Shown: positions 61,701-63,182 of the stretch, one piece after another | Layout: every line of letters begins with the position of its first letter | Numbering within the stretch: the stretch's first letter is position 1 | Source of the DNA: Stictocephala bisonia | Lineage: Eukaryota > Arthropoda > Insecta > Hemiptera > Membracidae | Direction of reading: 5' to 3' | Length of the DNA: 64,000 nt | Assembly: GCA_035578905.1 (NCBI GenBank) | Contig: JAQJVL010000001.1 | Coordinates: 8,878,711-8,942,710 of the forward strand | Translations under genes and position numbers: made by a program | Notes under the pieces: generated by a model | Told to the model about the DNA's origin: nothing | The model's database searches: none | Seen by the model: only the letters and a program-made list of their open reading frames with translations

Positions 61701-63087
61701 TTTGATTTATAACATAAATTGAAATGAAAATATTCTTGATTCATTACTGTAACAATTACAGTTTGAATGATGTCCCAAATATTTACATAAAATTGTCAAA
61801 ACGCTTAAGTATATAATAAAAAATACAAACAACCTAACCTTAAAATATGAATAATAGGAGATATTAAATATAAATATGAATACAAATCTAATTAATGCTA
61901 AACAGTAAATTACTCATTTATATGCTTCAAAGGAATACTTAAAACATGTGATTTTAGTTTAAATTTAAACTTTTTTATACTATACCATCTAGCAAACTTT
62001 CCACCTATAAAAGAGGTTTTCTTCTTAAAAAATGATAAAAAATGTTATTCTATGAACTGGCATTGCTATATTATACTTCTATCATGGCTTTCTCCCAAAA
62101 TGAAGATAGATTTACAGTGCTGCATAGTGAATCACTTCCTATAAATAAAGACTGTAGATTGTCATGATACCTACTCGTTTGAAATACTCTTAACACGTTC
62201 AGTGCGGGTGGACCGTATACGATCCACCGCCGGCCGGGCGCTGGTGACGCGTGGACCGGGCCCATACCACTTTACACTGTTGTTGCTATGCAGTCAGTGG
62301 GAGCTCAGCTCTTGCGCGAGGTAGACCTTACGTCGGCCGCTATACGAATGTGAACCGTTCTATATTTTTGCGTTTTCCGTTTTTATCTATCGTTTTTTCG
62401 AGCGGAGTTTTACAATTGATGTAATTTAGTGATTTCTTCATGTAAATAAGTTTGTTATTTATGTAAATAAGTGTATATTATTGTAGTATTTAGTGTAATT
62501 TTTATTGTTGAAACATGGCTGACAACACTGTTGATGACCTTGACTTGAGTGACAACATTATTACAAGTGAAGATTCCGACACCGAAAGTGATGAAAGTGA
62601 TGATGATGATGATGATGATGCAGTTTTGAACCCTATTTGGTGTAACAACACTGCTGGACTCAAAAAATTAACTTTTTGAAGGACAATAAGCTATTCATTG
62701 TTCACCAATTAAGCTATTGGTGGCCATACCTGGTGATAGCTCATACCTGGTGATGGCTCACCTATTGATTGGTCTTCCAGCATCCCAAGGGGCTGATGGA
62801 CCGTATCCAGACCACAACTTATGACGTCATAAACAACTTTTTCCCATGCTACAACCAACTTCGTTTTGCTGTTTTTGGGCTGTCTATACCTTATGAAAAG
62901 TAAAATTAAATTTTATAGTACTTAGTTTCCCGGGTCGGTTAGAGTGTTTTTACTATAGCAGTGAACGTGTTAAACTGAGTCCTGCCATTTTATCTGTAAC
63001 ACGAATCTGAGGGCCCTCTTTTGCGATAATAGAATTCTGTTTAAGTTTCTTTTTGTTGTTACTCCTTGTACCAGAAGCTATATGGGT
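6009..63087 (-). CDS. Split host gene, 17-18 exons, C-terminal part; STK11IP-like PH scaffold (tentative)
   Basis: Seen: at least 16 short open blocks on the minus strand, each bounded by AG and GT, whose phases agree from one block to the next (62.2, 60.5, 56.7, 54.8, 50.5, 49.2, 34.4, 33.7, 30.1, 26.7, 22.7, 21.0, 19.6, 16.3, 12.5 kb, then probable 9.3 and 6.0 kb). Together they give about 751 residues, or 779 with an optional exon at 49.0 kb. The 5' end is outside the window. Order: acidic linker, PH-like segment (exons 60.5-50.5 kb), two CxxC pairs that could form one zinc site (50.5 and 49.2 kb), Ser/Pro/Thr-rich linker (49.2-26.7 kb), second PH-like segment (22.7-19.6 kb) and a C-terminal block. 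From family knowledge, this layout resembles STK11IP, an LRR/PH scaffold that binds the kinase LKB1; the LRR part would lie upstream. Nischarin-like or another PH scaffold is possible. The exon chain is firm; the name is not. Confidence 0.75.
6251..7757. mobile_element. Inverted-repeat element split by a MITE
   Basis: Arm one (6251 to about 6425) matches, in reverse complement, about 6615-6647 plus 7613-7757. The shared end is AAAGTAAAGTGCCAAACTTC. Arm two is interrupted by the piggyBac MITE at 6648-7612. Without it, the element is roughly 540 bp. Superfamily not identified; no target duplication seen. Confidence 0.65.
6648..7612. mobile_element. piggyBac-like non-autonomous element, 965 bp
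   Basis: Flanked by TTAA (6644-6647, 7613-7616) with ends CACATTGAGTGCGGG and GCAGCGAATGTG. The first 400 bp are GC-rich and hold a ~190-bp direct duplication (around 6660-6855 and 6860-7055). A following Ser/Asp-rich open stretch (near 7280-7350) looks like the acidic N-terminus of a piggyBac transposase, the rest being deleted. Confidence 0.8.
7758..8439. other. Intronic DNA with an ambiguous coding-like block
   Basis: 8035-8154 can be read on the plus strand as an open block ending in TAA (contains LLNAPTGLQSDITANAGM) and on the minus strand as an alternative last exon (AYIAIGCSIPKLLV). I cannot decide between these and non-coding DNA. Confidence 0.3.
8478..9071 (-). mobile_element. 5'-truncated CR1/Jockey-like retrotransposon (family A)
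   Basis: The minus strand encodes the tail of a non-LTR reverse transcriptase (ILILQKKAVRTL, ILTVTALYIYEAI, with HHYQTRH). The same sequence recurs at 30375-32790. The copy is bounded by 38-bp direct repeats (8440-8477 and 9071-9108), read as a target-site duplication. The larger copy keeps its similarity up to this point and then diverges, which supports the boundaries. Confidence 0.85.
9248..9311. repeat. (TA)n microsatellite
   Basis: About 32 uninterrupted TA units. Confidence 0.98.
9325..9370 (-). CDS. Possible small host exon P
   Basis: A 46-bp open block (FMMRDLNKSNFSNCD) with donor ACA|GTAAGC and a weak acceptor ATGAG. Its phase (0 in, 1 out) is what is needed to join exon O to the proposed last exon. 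It was found by looking for that phase, so the support is partly circular. Confidence 0.3.
9470..11730. mobile_element. hAT-like element, 2.26 kb, non-coding
   Basis: Ends TAGGGGTGTGCGAGTA and TACTCGCACACCCCTA, perfect 16-bp inverted repeats. An 8-bp duplication GTCCCAAG lies outside (9462-9469, 11731-11738). Subterminal GAGTCGAG/CTCGA motifs repeat. No transposase frame remains. A second, left-truncated copy is at 13483-14749. Confidence 0.92.
11739..12449. other. Intron, nothing recognised
   Basis: AT-rich, no conserved frame or repeat seen. Confidence 0.5.
12450..12598 (-). CDS. Host exon O
   Basis: 149 bp between GTTGCAG and ATT|GTAAGT; phase 1 in, phase 0 out. It encodes APLLVTSTDLLLLK and NFSWLLPSTEPSPQS. 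Strong splice sites. Confidence 0.85.
13195..13221. repeat. Interstitial telomere-type (TTAGG)n array
   Basis: About five perfect GGTTA pentamers, the insect telomere unit, inside a host intron. Confidence 0.95.
13231..13345. repeat. 22-bp minisatellite between two telomere-type arrays
   Basis: Five copies of a GGGTAGCATCCGTGATCTAC-like unit, framed on both sides by (TTAGG)n. Confidence 0.9.
13346..13384. repeat. Second interstitial (TTAGG)n array
   Basis: About eight perfect GGTTA units in the same orientation as the first array. Confidence 0.95.
13483..14749. mobile_element. Left-truncated copy of the 9.5-kb hAT-like element
   Basis: Near-identical to about 10462-11730, with small indels, and ending in the same TACTCGCACACCCCTA. 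The left half and left inverted repeat are missing. Confidence 0.88.
15099..15172 (-). repeat. tRNA-like (Met-type) SINE head or tRNA pseudogene
   Basis: A box TAGCCTAGTGGTTAG, a CAT anticodon in CTGC-TTCATAT-GCAG, and B box GGGTTCAAATTC. The acceptor and T stems contain mismatches, so a working tRNA is unlikely. Confidence 0.5.
15190..15950 (+). mobile_element. Endonuclease fragment of a non-LTR retrotransposon
   Basis: The frame at 15198-15500 has YRAPNLEFL, HVIVIADFNYNLL and LPLTATHHT, matching the AP-endonuclease domain (DFN motif). Downstream sequence is decayed and ends near (TCAA)n at 15926-15944. Confidence 0.75.
16326..16463 (-). CDS. Host exon N
   Basis: 138 bp between AATATAG and CAG|GTATTT; phase 1 in and out. 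It encodes a charged start and then LRQLVLCTVAACDGPVDCAV, a Cys-rich helix-like segment of unknown role. Confidence 0.82.
16661..16773. repeat. Compound (CA)n-(TA)n microsatellite
   Basis: CA/CG dinucleotides to about 16722, then about 26 TA units. The mariner-superfamily element sits exactly at its right end. Confidence 0.97.
16774..18799 (+). mobile_element. Tc1/mariner-superfamily element with 309-bp terminal inverted repeats
   Basis: 2026 bp. The ends CAGGGTGTCTTAAAAGTCCC are flanked by TA (16772-16773, 18800-18801). Inverted repeats cover 16774-17082 and 18491-18799 with few differences, far longer than the ~30 bp usual in mariner. One transposase frame lies between them. The long, well-matched arms and nearly open frame suggest a young insertion. 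Confidence 0.96.
17380..18432 (+). pseudogene. Tc1/mariner transposase, one internal stop
   Basis: A DDE transposase of about 350 codons. An N-terminal helix-turn-helix region (DAVRLFNAAYPDRP) binds the ends by family knowledge. The catalytic triad is visible: Asp155 (CFSDEASF), Asp245 (FQQDGAPPH) and Asp286 (PDLSPLDFFFW). The last two are separated by 40 residues, not the 34 of classic mariner, so this belongs to a DD40D/DD41D-type branch. The frame has a single break, TAG at 17962-17964, where relatives usually have Trp. Start chosen at the first ATG with the conserved N-terminus. Confidence 0.93.
18802..19613. other. Intron, nothing recognised
   Basis: No convincing frame or repeat. Confidence 0.5.
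19614..19801 (-). CDS. Host exon M, second PH-like segment
   Basis: 188 bp between TTCTGTTAG and G|GTGAGT; phase 2 in, phase 1 out; 62 codons without a stop. It encodes ASEWFQLTISHRLAEM, ALPWDLGAGF, strand-like YLALF and the terminal helix CNFFKYLDSL, consistent with the end of a PH-like fold. Confidence 0.9.
20415..20490 (-). repeat. tRNA-like (Arg TCG-type) sequence
   Basis: A box GTGGCTCAGTGGC, a perfect anticodon stem TGCGG/CCGCA around CTTCGGA, an extra arm and B box GGTTCGAATTCC. Probably a SINE head or decayed tRNA. Confidence 0.5.
21038..21165 (-). CDS. Host exon L
   Basis: 128 bp, open, with donor AAA|GTAAGT; phase 0 in, phase 2 out, matching exon M. It encodes WLSDTMTNVIHADLDTV and CAVCLMSGM. 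The acceptor is weak (two candidate AGs, at 21165/21166 and 21162/21163, with little pyrimidine tract), so the upper boundary may shift by 3 bp. Confidence 0.55.
21465..21885. repeat. ~100-bp tandem repeat, five copies
   Basis: Each copy holds AAATCAGCAAACTTACTTGG, then ACACAAATGTTTGG and ACATTTTTCATAC. The last copy is broken by the 36-bp array and resumes at about 22380-22435. An inverted piece lies at about 22500-22560. Confidence 0.85.
21895..22385. repeat. 36-bp minisatellite, about 13 copies
   Basis: Unit ACAGTGGTATTGACCCACCC followed by a GC-rich stretch and CATACACGT. Because 36 is a multiple of three and the unit has few stops, several frames on both strands stay open. These are not genes. 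It sits inside a copy of the ~100-bp repeat. Confidence 0.95.
22659..22840 (-). CDS. Host exon K, start of second PH-like segment
   Basis: 182 bp between TTTCCAG and AGG|GTATGT; phase 1 in, phase 0 out. It contains VDHRIKLYLYQETF and NEELLFLLR. This pattern, a DHRxKLYL strand followed by an acidic loop and a hydrophobic strand, is the main reason for the STK11IP-like suggestion. Confidence 0.88.
22925..23010. repeat. Small palindromic copy of the 36-bp repeat
   Basis: Two forward units and then an inverted half unit, with CAGTGGCGCAGTACCACTG at the turn. Confidence 0.85.
23275..24120 (-). mobile_element. Family A retrotransposon 3' remnant, split by another element
   Basis: Sequence like 8480-8620 (GACGTTGGTTT, then TAAGTTAATAACATAAA and CGCTAATGTTAG) is interrupted at 23312 and resumes at 24001. 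Confidence 0.75.
23312..24000 (-). mobile_element. 5'-truncated non-LTR retrotransposon inserted in family A
   Basis: The minus frame runs open from 24000 to 23540 (LLSYGIILWGS, LPSLYILEIARF, HGYNTRNHNKM), the C-terminal part of a CR1/Jockey-type reverse transcriptase. The 3' end is an AATAAAG followed by TTGTCTA repeats (23312-23334). GTTTA is duplicated on both sides (23307-23311, 24001-24005). The uninterrupted frame suggests recent insertion. Confidence 0.85.
24624..25062. repeat. Palindromic 36-bp-unit array
   Basis: Forward units at 24624-24895, then inverted units at 24903-25062, with a ~13-base centre (TGAGTGCCACATGA). GGGTGGGTGGGTGGG occurs near 24960. Confidence 0.93.
25128..25282. 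repeat. Inverted-orientation 36-bp-unit array
   Basis: About four units, CCACTGTACGTGTATGGGTG-like, in the orientation opposite to the array at 21.9 kb. Confidence 0.92.
25290..26190. other. Intron, nothing recognised
   Basis: AT-rich DNA without frames or clear repeats. Confidence 0.5.
26199..26463. mobile_element. 265-bp piggyBac-like MITE
   Basis: Ends CACGTTCACTGCTGATG and CGTAAGCAGCGAACGTG; right TTAA intact (26464-26467), left decayed to ATAA. Same terminal family as the elements at 6.6, 29.2 and 62.2 kb. Confidence 0.8.
26651..26785 (-). CDS. Host exon J, linker
   Basis: 135 bp between GCCATAG and G|GTAACT; phase 1 in and out. It encodes a Pro/Thr-rich segment (PEETTPTPTST) between the two PH-like regions. 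Confidence 0.85.
26841..27580. mobile_element. pogo/Tigger-like non-autonomous element, 740 bp
   Basis: Ends CAGTAAAACCTCGGTTAT and ATAATCAAGGTTGTACTG, flanked by TA. Homologous to the interrupted copy at 41.9-43.8 kb. No transposase; the open frames inside are not conserved. Confidence 0.8.
27583..28399. other. Intron, nothing recognised
   Basis: No features seen. Confidence 0.5.
28400..28890. repeat. Degenerate ~115-bp tandem repeat, about four copies
   Basis: Recurring TTTCTAGAATGATTAC-like and AGTTCATGCTGCAGT-like blocks spaced about 115 bp apart. Confidence 0.6.
29152..29860. mobile_element. piggyBac-like MITE, 709 bp, old
   Basis: TTAA on both sides (29148-29151, 29861-29864); ends CACGTTGAGTGCTGG and CCGCAGCCAAAGTG. 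The ends are more diverged than in the 62-kb copy. Confidence 0.65.
30067..30197 (-). CDS. Host exon I, linker
   Basis: 131 bp between ATTTTAG and CAG|GTTTGT; phase 2 in, phase 1 out. It includes the basic stretch TPSRKRSNEE and a Ser-rich end. Low complexity, probably disordered. Confidence 0.85.
30375..32790 (-). mobile_element. Longest family A retrotransposon copy, decayed
   Basis: On the minus strand, with frameshifts: end of the endonuclease domain (LSNHRAQL, about 32.6 kb), linker (WISPAHKGKLK, AEYFNTYFTKIAD), RT block A (FLDYSKAFDWLGHD, about 31.47 kb), YxDD region (about 31.19 kb) and the same 3' end as the 8.5-kb copy. CR1/Jockey-type; no RNase H seen. Confidence 0.85.
32833..32990 (-). 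mobile_element. 3' tail of another retrotransposon
   Basis: On the minus strand the sequence ends GCAAATAAAGACATATATTA with TTA repeats, like many arthropod non-LTR 3' ends. No coding part. Confidence 0.4.
33188..33679. mobile_element. Tc1/mariner-type MITE, 492 bp
   Basis: Inverted ends of about 43 bp, beginning CAAGGTGG and continuing AATATGGAAA(T/C)GCTTTCACA. TA is present on the left and decayed on the right. No coding capacity. Confidence 0.85.
33733..33886 (-). CDS. Host exon H, linker
   Basis: 154 bp between TTGTTTAG and CAG|GTACTA; phase 1 in, phase 2 out. It encodes a Gly/Pro-rich stretch and then CDSDIEVISNPSQSSIEIL, an acidic Ser-rich motif likely to be disordered. Confidence 0.88.
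34367..34507 (-). CDS. Host exon G
   Basis: 141 bp between ATTAG and G|GTGAG; phase 1 in and out; 46 codons. It encodes MLNLRMITKHCHEFG and then a Thr/Leu-rich helix-like run ending AAIDSCPY. The function of this segment is not recognised. The intron before it, about 14.7 kb (14.5 kb if the cassette exon is used), is the largest in the window. Confidence 0.85.
34508..35362. other. Intron, nothing recognised
   Basis: No features seen. Confidence 0.45.
35365..36140. mobile_element. pogo/Tigger-like MITE carrying a GC-richer insert
   Basis: Ends CAGTAGAAACCCTATTTTCC and GGACAATCGGGTTTTCACTG, flanked by TA. Within it, about 35670-35995 is GC-richer and has weak inverted ends (GGCCCAGTTCC / GGAACTAAGC), perhaps a nested Harbinger-like MITE. 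Confidence 0.75.
36232..36690. repeat. 83/91-bp satellite, first block
   Basis: About five units sharing ATCAGATGTTCTCAGCTGT, AAAGGAAATAC and TTTATGTCTGCACT. The block stops at the palindromic repeat and resumes at 37.5 kb. Confidence 0.92.
36778..37278. repeat. Palindromic GTACAGTGG-repeat array inside the satellite
   Basis: Forward units 36778-37150, then inverted units 37154-37278; the turn is near 37150. Units are 36-40 bp and include GATGGCCCTCCCAC variants not seen at the other sites. Confidence 0.93.
37505..38735. repeat. 83/91-bp satellite, second block
   Basis: About 14 units. Two types alternate: ~91 bp with GTAATGAAGTAAATTCAGAG and 83 bp with CTATAAAGAAGAGATGGAG. Spacing is exactly 83 bp between neighbouring short units (38041, 38124, 38207). 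Confidence 0.95.
38740..40783. other. Intron; possible old TTAA element
   Basis: TTAACCCTTTGGCTGTTCAG near 38800 and CTGAAAGAGGTTAA near 40390 could be decayed piggyBac-like ends. No transposase was recognised. Confidence 0.25.
40788..41412. mobile_element. Possible piggyBac-like MITE, 625 bp
   Basis: Left TTAA then CCCTTCGCATGTGG; right CCGCGTGTGAAGGG followed by CTGA instead of TTAA. Confidence 0.5.
41875..43842. mobile_element. pogo/Tigger-like element with a nested retrotransposon
   Basis: Ends CAGTACAACCTTGATTATCC and GATAATCAAGGTTTTGCTG with TA outside. The arms match the 740-bp copy at 26.8 kb; about 1.27 kb of foreign DNA (roughly 41957-43228) sits between them. Confidence 0.88.
42070..43230 (-). 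pseudogene. Reverse transcriptase of a 5'-truncated non-LTR element
   Basis: Open from the insertion junction: block A FLDLQKAFDTIDWD, then GVPQGSIRGPLFF, catalytic FADDTT, a KFLGVIVDQHLNW-type thumb start and a C-terminal RYGIAAWGS/LQKFSNTPLYTGSKFY region. There is no stop over about 385 codons, so it is recent, but the endonuclease and 5' end are missing. The 58 residues upstream in the same frame come from the pogo-like element. Confidence 0.92.
43845..44461. other. Intron, nothing recognised
   Basis: No features seen. Confidence 0.5.
44466..47354 (+). mobile_element. Nearly intact piggyBac element, 2.9 kb
   Basis: TTAA on both sides (44462-44465, 47355-47358) and perfect 15-bp ends CCCGGGATCGGTCGC. 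The core GCGACCGATC recurs near both ends (44684-44696, 47313-47325, 47340-47352), a likely subterminal transposase-binding repeat. It carries one transposase gene and short AT-rich flanks. Confidence 0.96.
44874..46975 (+). pseudogene. piggyBac transposase, one internal stop, one intron
   Basis: Start at ATG 44874. An acidic N-terminus precedes the DDE core. Catalytic aspartates seen: Asp264 (CTLDEMLEGFRGRC), Asp344 (TTDNYYT), Asp449 and Asp452 (KGGVDVVDRM). A TGA at 45816-45818 breaks the frame. A probable intron 46507-46841 (GTAAAT ... TTTTCAG) joins in phase to a Cys-rich C-terminal exon (CSYCPKRKNR, CCACQKPICTEH), the zinc domain that binds the ends in piggyBac. The gene ends at TAA 46973-46975. 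About 590 codons, the normal family size. Confidence 0.94.
47359..48988. other. Intron; weak coding-like block on minus
   Basis: About 48120 down to 47960 reads MAKHKKPISVDEIIE and an acidic stretch on the minus strand, perhaps a decayed transposase N-terminus. Otherwise nothing. Confidence 0.3.
48989..49072 (-). CDS. Possible phase-neutral (cassette) host exon
   Basis: An 84-bp open block between a pyrimidine-rich TTCTCTGAG acceptor and the strong donor ATT|GTAAGT. Phase 1 in and out, so it can be included or skipped without changing the frame. It encodes about 28 residues rich in Cys (CVSARVEQCCNLGTKCC). Splice signals and phase support it; the composition is unusual for the linker around it. 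Confidence 0.4.
49222..49368 (-). CDS. Host exon F, second CxxC and Ser/Pro linker
   Basis: 147 bp between TTTTCAG and G|GTAAG; phase 1 in and out. It encodes KSVAKCPTCRSSLVV and then a Pro/Ser/Glu-rich stretch. CPTC together with CMKC of exon E would make a four-cysteine zinc site (inference). Confidence 0.88.
49369..50514. other. Intron, nothing recognised
   Basis: No features seen. Confidence 0.5.
50515..50671 (-). CDS. Host exon E, PH-like C-terminal helix and first CxxC
   Basis: 157 bp between ATTACAG and G|GTAAAT; phase 0 in, phase 1 out; 52 codons. It opens with an amphipathic helix (EFLKRVRSFLEAQSLAAM), as expected at the end of a PH-like domain, followed by YRCMKCSSMF. The CxxC pairs with a second one in the next exon. 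Confidence 0.88.
50780..50935 (+). pseudogene. RTE-like reverse transcriptase fragment, block A
   Basis: MIVVIDLQKAYDNKVMRE followed by NIWENLRRREV, the first catalytic block of an RTE/L1-type RT. It breaks off at the mariner relic. Confidence 0.75.
50940..51283 (-). pseudogene. mariner transposase C-terminal relic
   Basis: Minus strand, frameshifted: SPYLAPSDFHLFLILKKHL (last catalytic Asp), then WLSSQAADFF. It ends abruptly at the TTAA at 51284, where the piggyBac-like relic begins. Confidence 0.8.
51284..52545 (-). pseudogene. piggyBac-like relic, C-terminal half of transposase
   Basis: It begins TTAACATGTTCGCTGCGG, close to the ends of the local MITE family (CACGTTCGCTGC). On the minus strand, decayed transposase reads TPQAVSKARLQRGQAVSKYS, PLPVVQYNCYMSGIDQ and KKINLYDFRLQIIRNL, the region around the last catalytic Asp and beyond. 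Several frameshifts; the N-terminal half is missing. Confidence 0.8.
52530..52917 (+). pseudogene. RTE-like reverse transcriptase fragment, YxDD and thumb
   Basis: AYANDVMIWEEKDDLE (YADD changed to YAND), then KVDEFCHLGSKKTN and KKILWNWHIGEEAK, typical of RTE/L1-type RT. Likely the same element as at 50.78 and 53.2 kb. Confidence 0.8.
52918..53215. repeat. 36-bp-repeat array inside the RTE-like frame
   Basis: About seven diverged units in inverted orientation (ACGTGTATGGGTGGGTG). RT sequence continues on both sides (NRIRI before, LLYGA after). Confidence 0.88.
53216..53440 (+). pseudogene. RTE-like reverse transcriptase fragment, after the array
   Basis: LLYGA-TRTWTKSALNRLK, RIDRVTNK and RLKVIPLQDTMERYK, the segment that follows the thumb in RTE-like proteins; scattered stops. 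Confidence 0.78.
53499..54818 (+). mobile_element. Full-length but dead mariner element, 1320 bp
   Basis: Ends with GGGCTATCCAGAAAGTAGAT as inverted repeat, flanked by TA (53497-53498, 54819-54820). Decayed DD34D transposase on the plus strand: EVYRNNMITEGG, SFDQIVTGYE, NNTRPH where relatives have DNARPH, and NLAPSDYHQF. Several frameshifts and loss of the middle catalytic Asp make it inactive. The right end lies 11 bp from the host exon D splice donor. Confidence 0.92.
54830..55004 (-). CDS. Host exon D, PH-like segment
   Basis: 175 bp between TCTCTAG and CAG|GTATCT; phase 2 in, phase 0 out; 58 codons without a stop. It contains WNLESVESCEKINSEPP and then PTIHITFKTIRK, alternating strand-like residues typical of a PH-like core. 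A mariner element ends 11 bp into the downstream intron, so the donor region is almost in contact with transposon DNA. Confidence 0.88.
55495..55552. repeat. Inverted single copy of the ~120-bp satellite unit
   Basis: Reverse complement of the core AATAGAGATATCTCAGTGCA of the array at 57.3-58.1 kb. Confidence 0.88.
55640..55800. repeat. Diverged relative of the 36-bp repeat
   Basis: About four GTGGGT(A)GGTCCATCA-like units, similar in layout to the inverted 36-bp repeats but much changed. Confidence 0.45.
55803..55890 (+). repeat. tRNA-derived SINE-like sequence
   Basis: A box GGCTGAGCAGTCTAAGG, anticodon-type hairpin TCAGGA/TCCTGA and B box GGTTCAAATC. Confidence 0.5.
56130..56430 (+). pseudogene. 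RTE-like retrotransposon C-terminal fragment
   Basis: RIKRMGKHRLPRKLLERRTK and GRSQGRSREMNERSE, the basic C-terminal tail of RTE-like proteins, then a decayed DDGREDYVQF-like end. Host exon D lies between this and the fragments at 50.8-53.4 kb, so it is a separate insertion of a related element. Confidence 0.75.
56700..56775 (-). CDS. Host exon C, start of PH-like segment
   Basis: 76 bp between CTTTCAG and the strong donor GTGAGT; phase 1 in, phase 2 out. It encodes DGQLWLVQKSKGDG and then an alternating hydrophobic run ending FLILTEK, as in two adjacent beta strands of a PH-like fold (inference). Confidence 0.85.
57240..58115. repeat. ~120-bp tandem satellite, about seven copies
   Basis: Unit with GATAAGTGCCAGCTTTGAAT, AATAGAGATATCTCAGTGCA and AACACGGAGCAGGGATCCAA. 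Copies differ by 10-20% by eye. The ORF at 57577-57897 is only this repeat. Confidence 0.93.
58120..59740 (+). mobile_element. 5'-truncated CR1/Jockey-like retrotransposon
   Basis: Reverse transcriptase and C-terminal domain, then a short 3' UTR ending AATAAAGATTGATTTGATTT, a terminal GATTT-type repeat as in CR1/L2-like elements. The endonuclease is absent. It abuts the satellite on its left. Confidence 0.88.
58179..59600 (+). pseudogene. Reverse transcriptase, one internal stop
   Basis: Domains in order: ICPIFKKG entry motif, block A CDLSKAFDCVDH, block B WGVPQGSVLGPLLF, catalytic YADDTTF (about 58.8 kb), KFLGIMIDNKLTW, RYGLVIWGNSSK and a C-terminal HNYNTRNKNN region. Only one break, TGA at 58884-58886, where relatives have Trp. 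The first codon is TTG and the frame is 5' truncated, so no real start is present. Confidence 0.94.
59745..60490. other. Intron, nothing recognised
   Basis: AT-rich DNA without features. Confidence 0.5.
60492..60577 (-). CDS. Host exon B, acidic linker
   Basis: 86 bp between AAATCAG and G|GTGTGT; phase 2 in, phase 1 out. It encodes the hydrophilic run LSETERSSDELSSEDKNQL followed by a Glu-rich tail. It joins exon C in frame without a stop. Confidence 0.75.
60658..60682. repeat. Interstitial (CCTAA)n telomere-type array
   Basis: Five perfect CCTAA units, opposite in orientation to the arrays at 13.2 kb. Confidence 0.95.
61120..61380 (+). repeat. tRNA-derived SINE-like sequence
   Basis: A-box-like TAGTCTAGTTTGG, hairpin TCTCCTGTGACCAGGGAGA and strong B box GGGTTCAAATTCC (61181-61193), followed by a ~150-bp body. 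Confidence 0.5.
62171..63087 (-). CDS. Host exon A, split by a piggyBac MITE
   Basis: The acceptor CAG lies at 63090-63088. The frame opens THIASGTRSNNKKK and runs 39 codons to the TTAA at 62970. After removal of the insert (62194-62969) plus one TTAA, the frame continues as RVFQTS to a donor TAG|GTATCA at 62171/62170. That leaves two bases, which join the first base of the next exon as an Arg codon in the correct frame. The ancestral exon would be 137 bp. As assembled, the frame enters the insert and meets TAG eight codons after the Ser codon at the junction. Confidence 0.6.
62194..62969. mobile_element. piggyBac-like MITE, 776 bp, inside a coding exon
   Basis: TTAA on both sides (62190-62193, 62970-62973), ends CACGTTCAGTGCGGG and GCAGTGAACGTG. 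It keeps ATG at 62516 and an acidic transposase N-terminus (MADNTVDDLDLSDNIITSED, then a run of Asp), after which the gene is deleted. The first ~150 bp are GC-rich, as in the 6.6-kb copy. Confidence 0.9.
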
Positions 63088-63182
63088 CTGAAATGTGCAA
63101 AATATATTGTCTTGAGAGTATCTACGTTGTATATTTTAGACATTTTATGCAATGCAAACAGTCCAGATGTGATCTTTATGGC

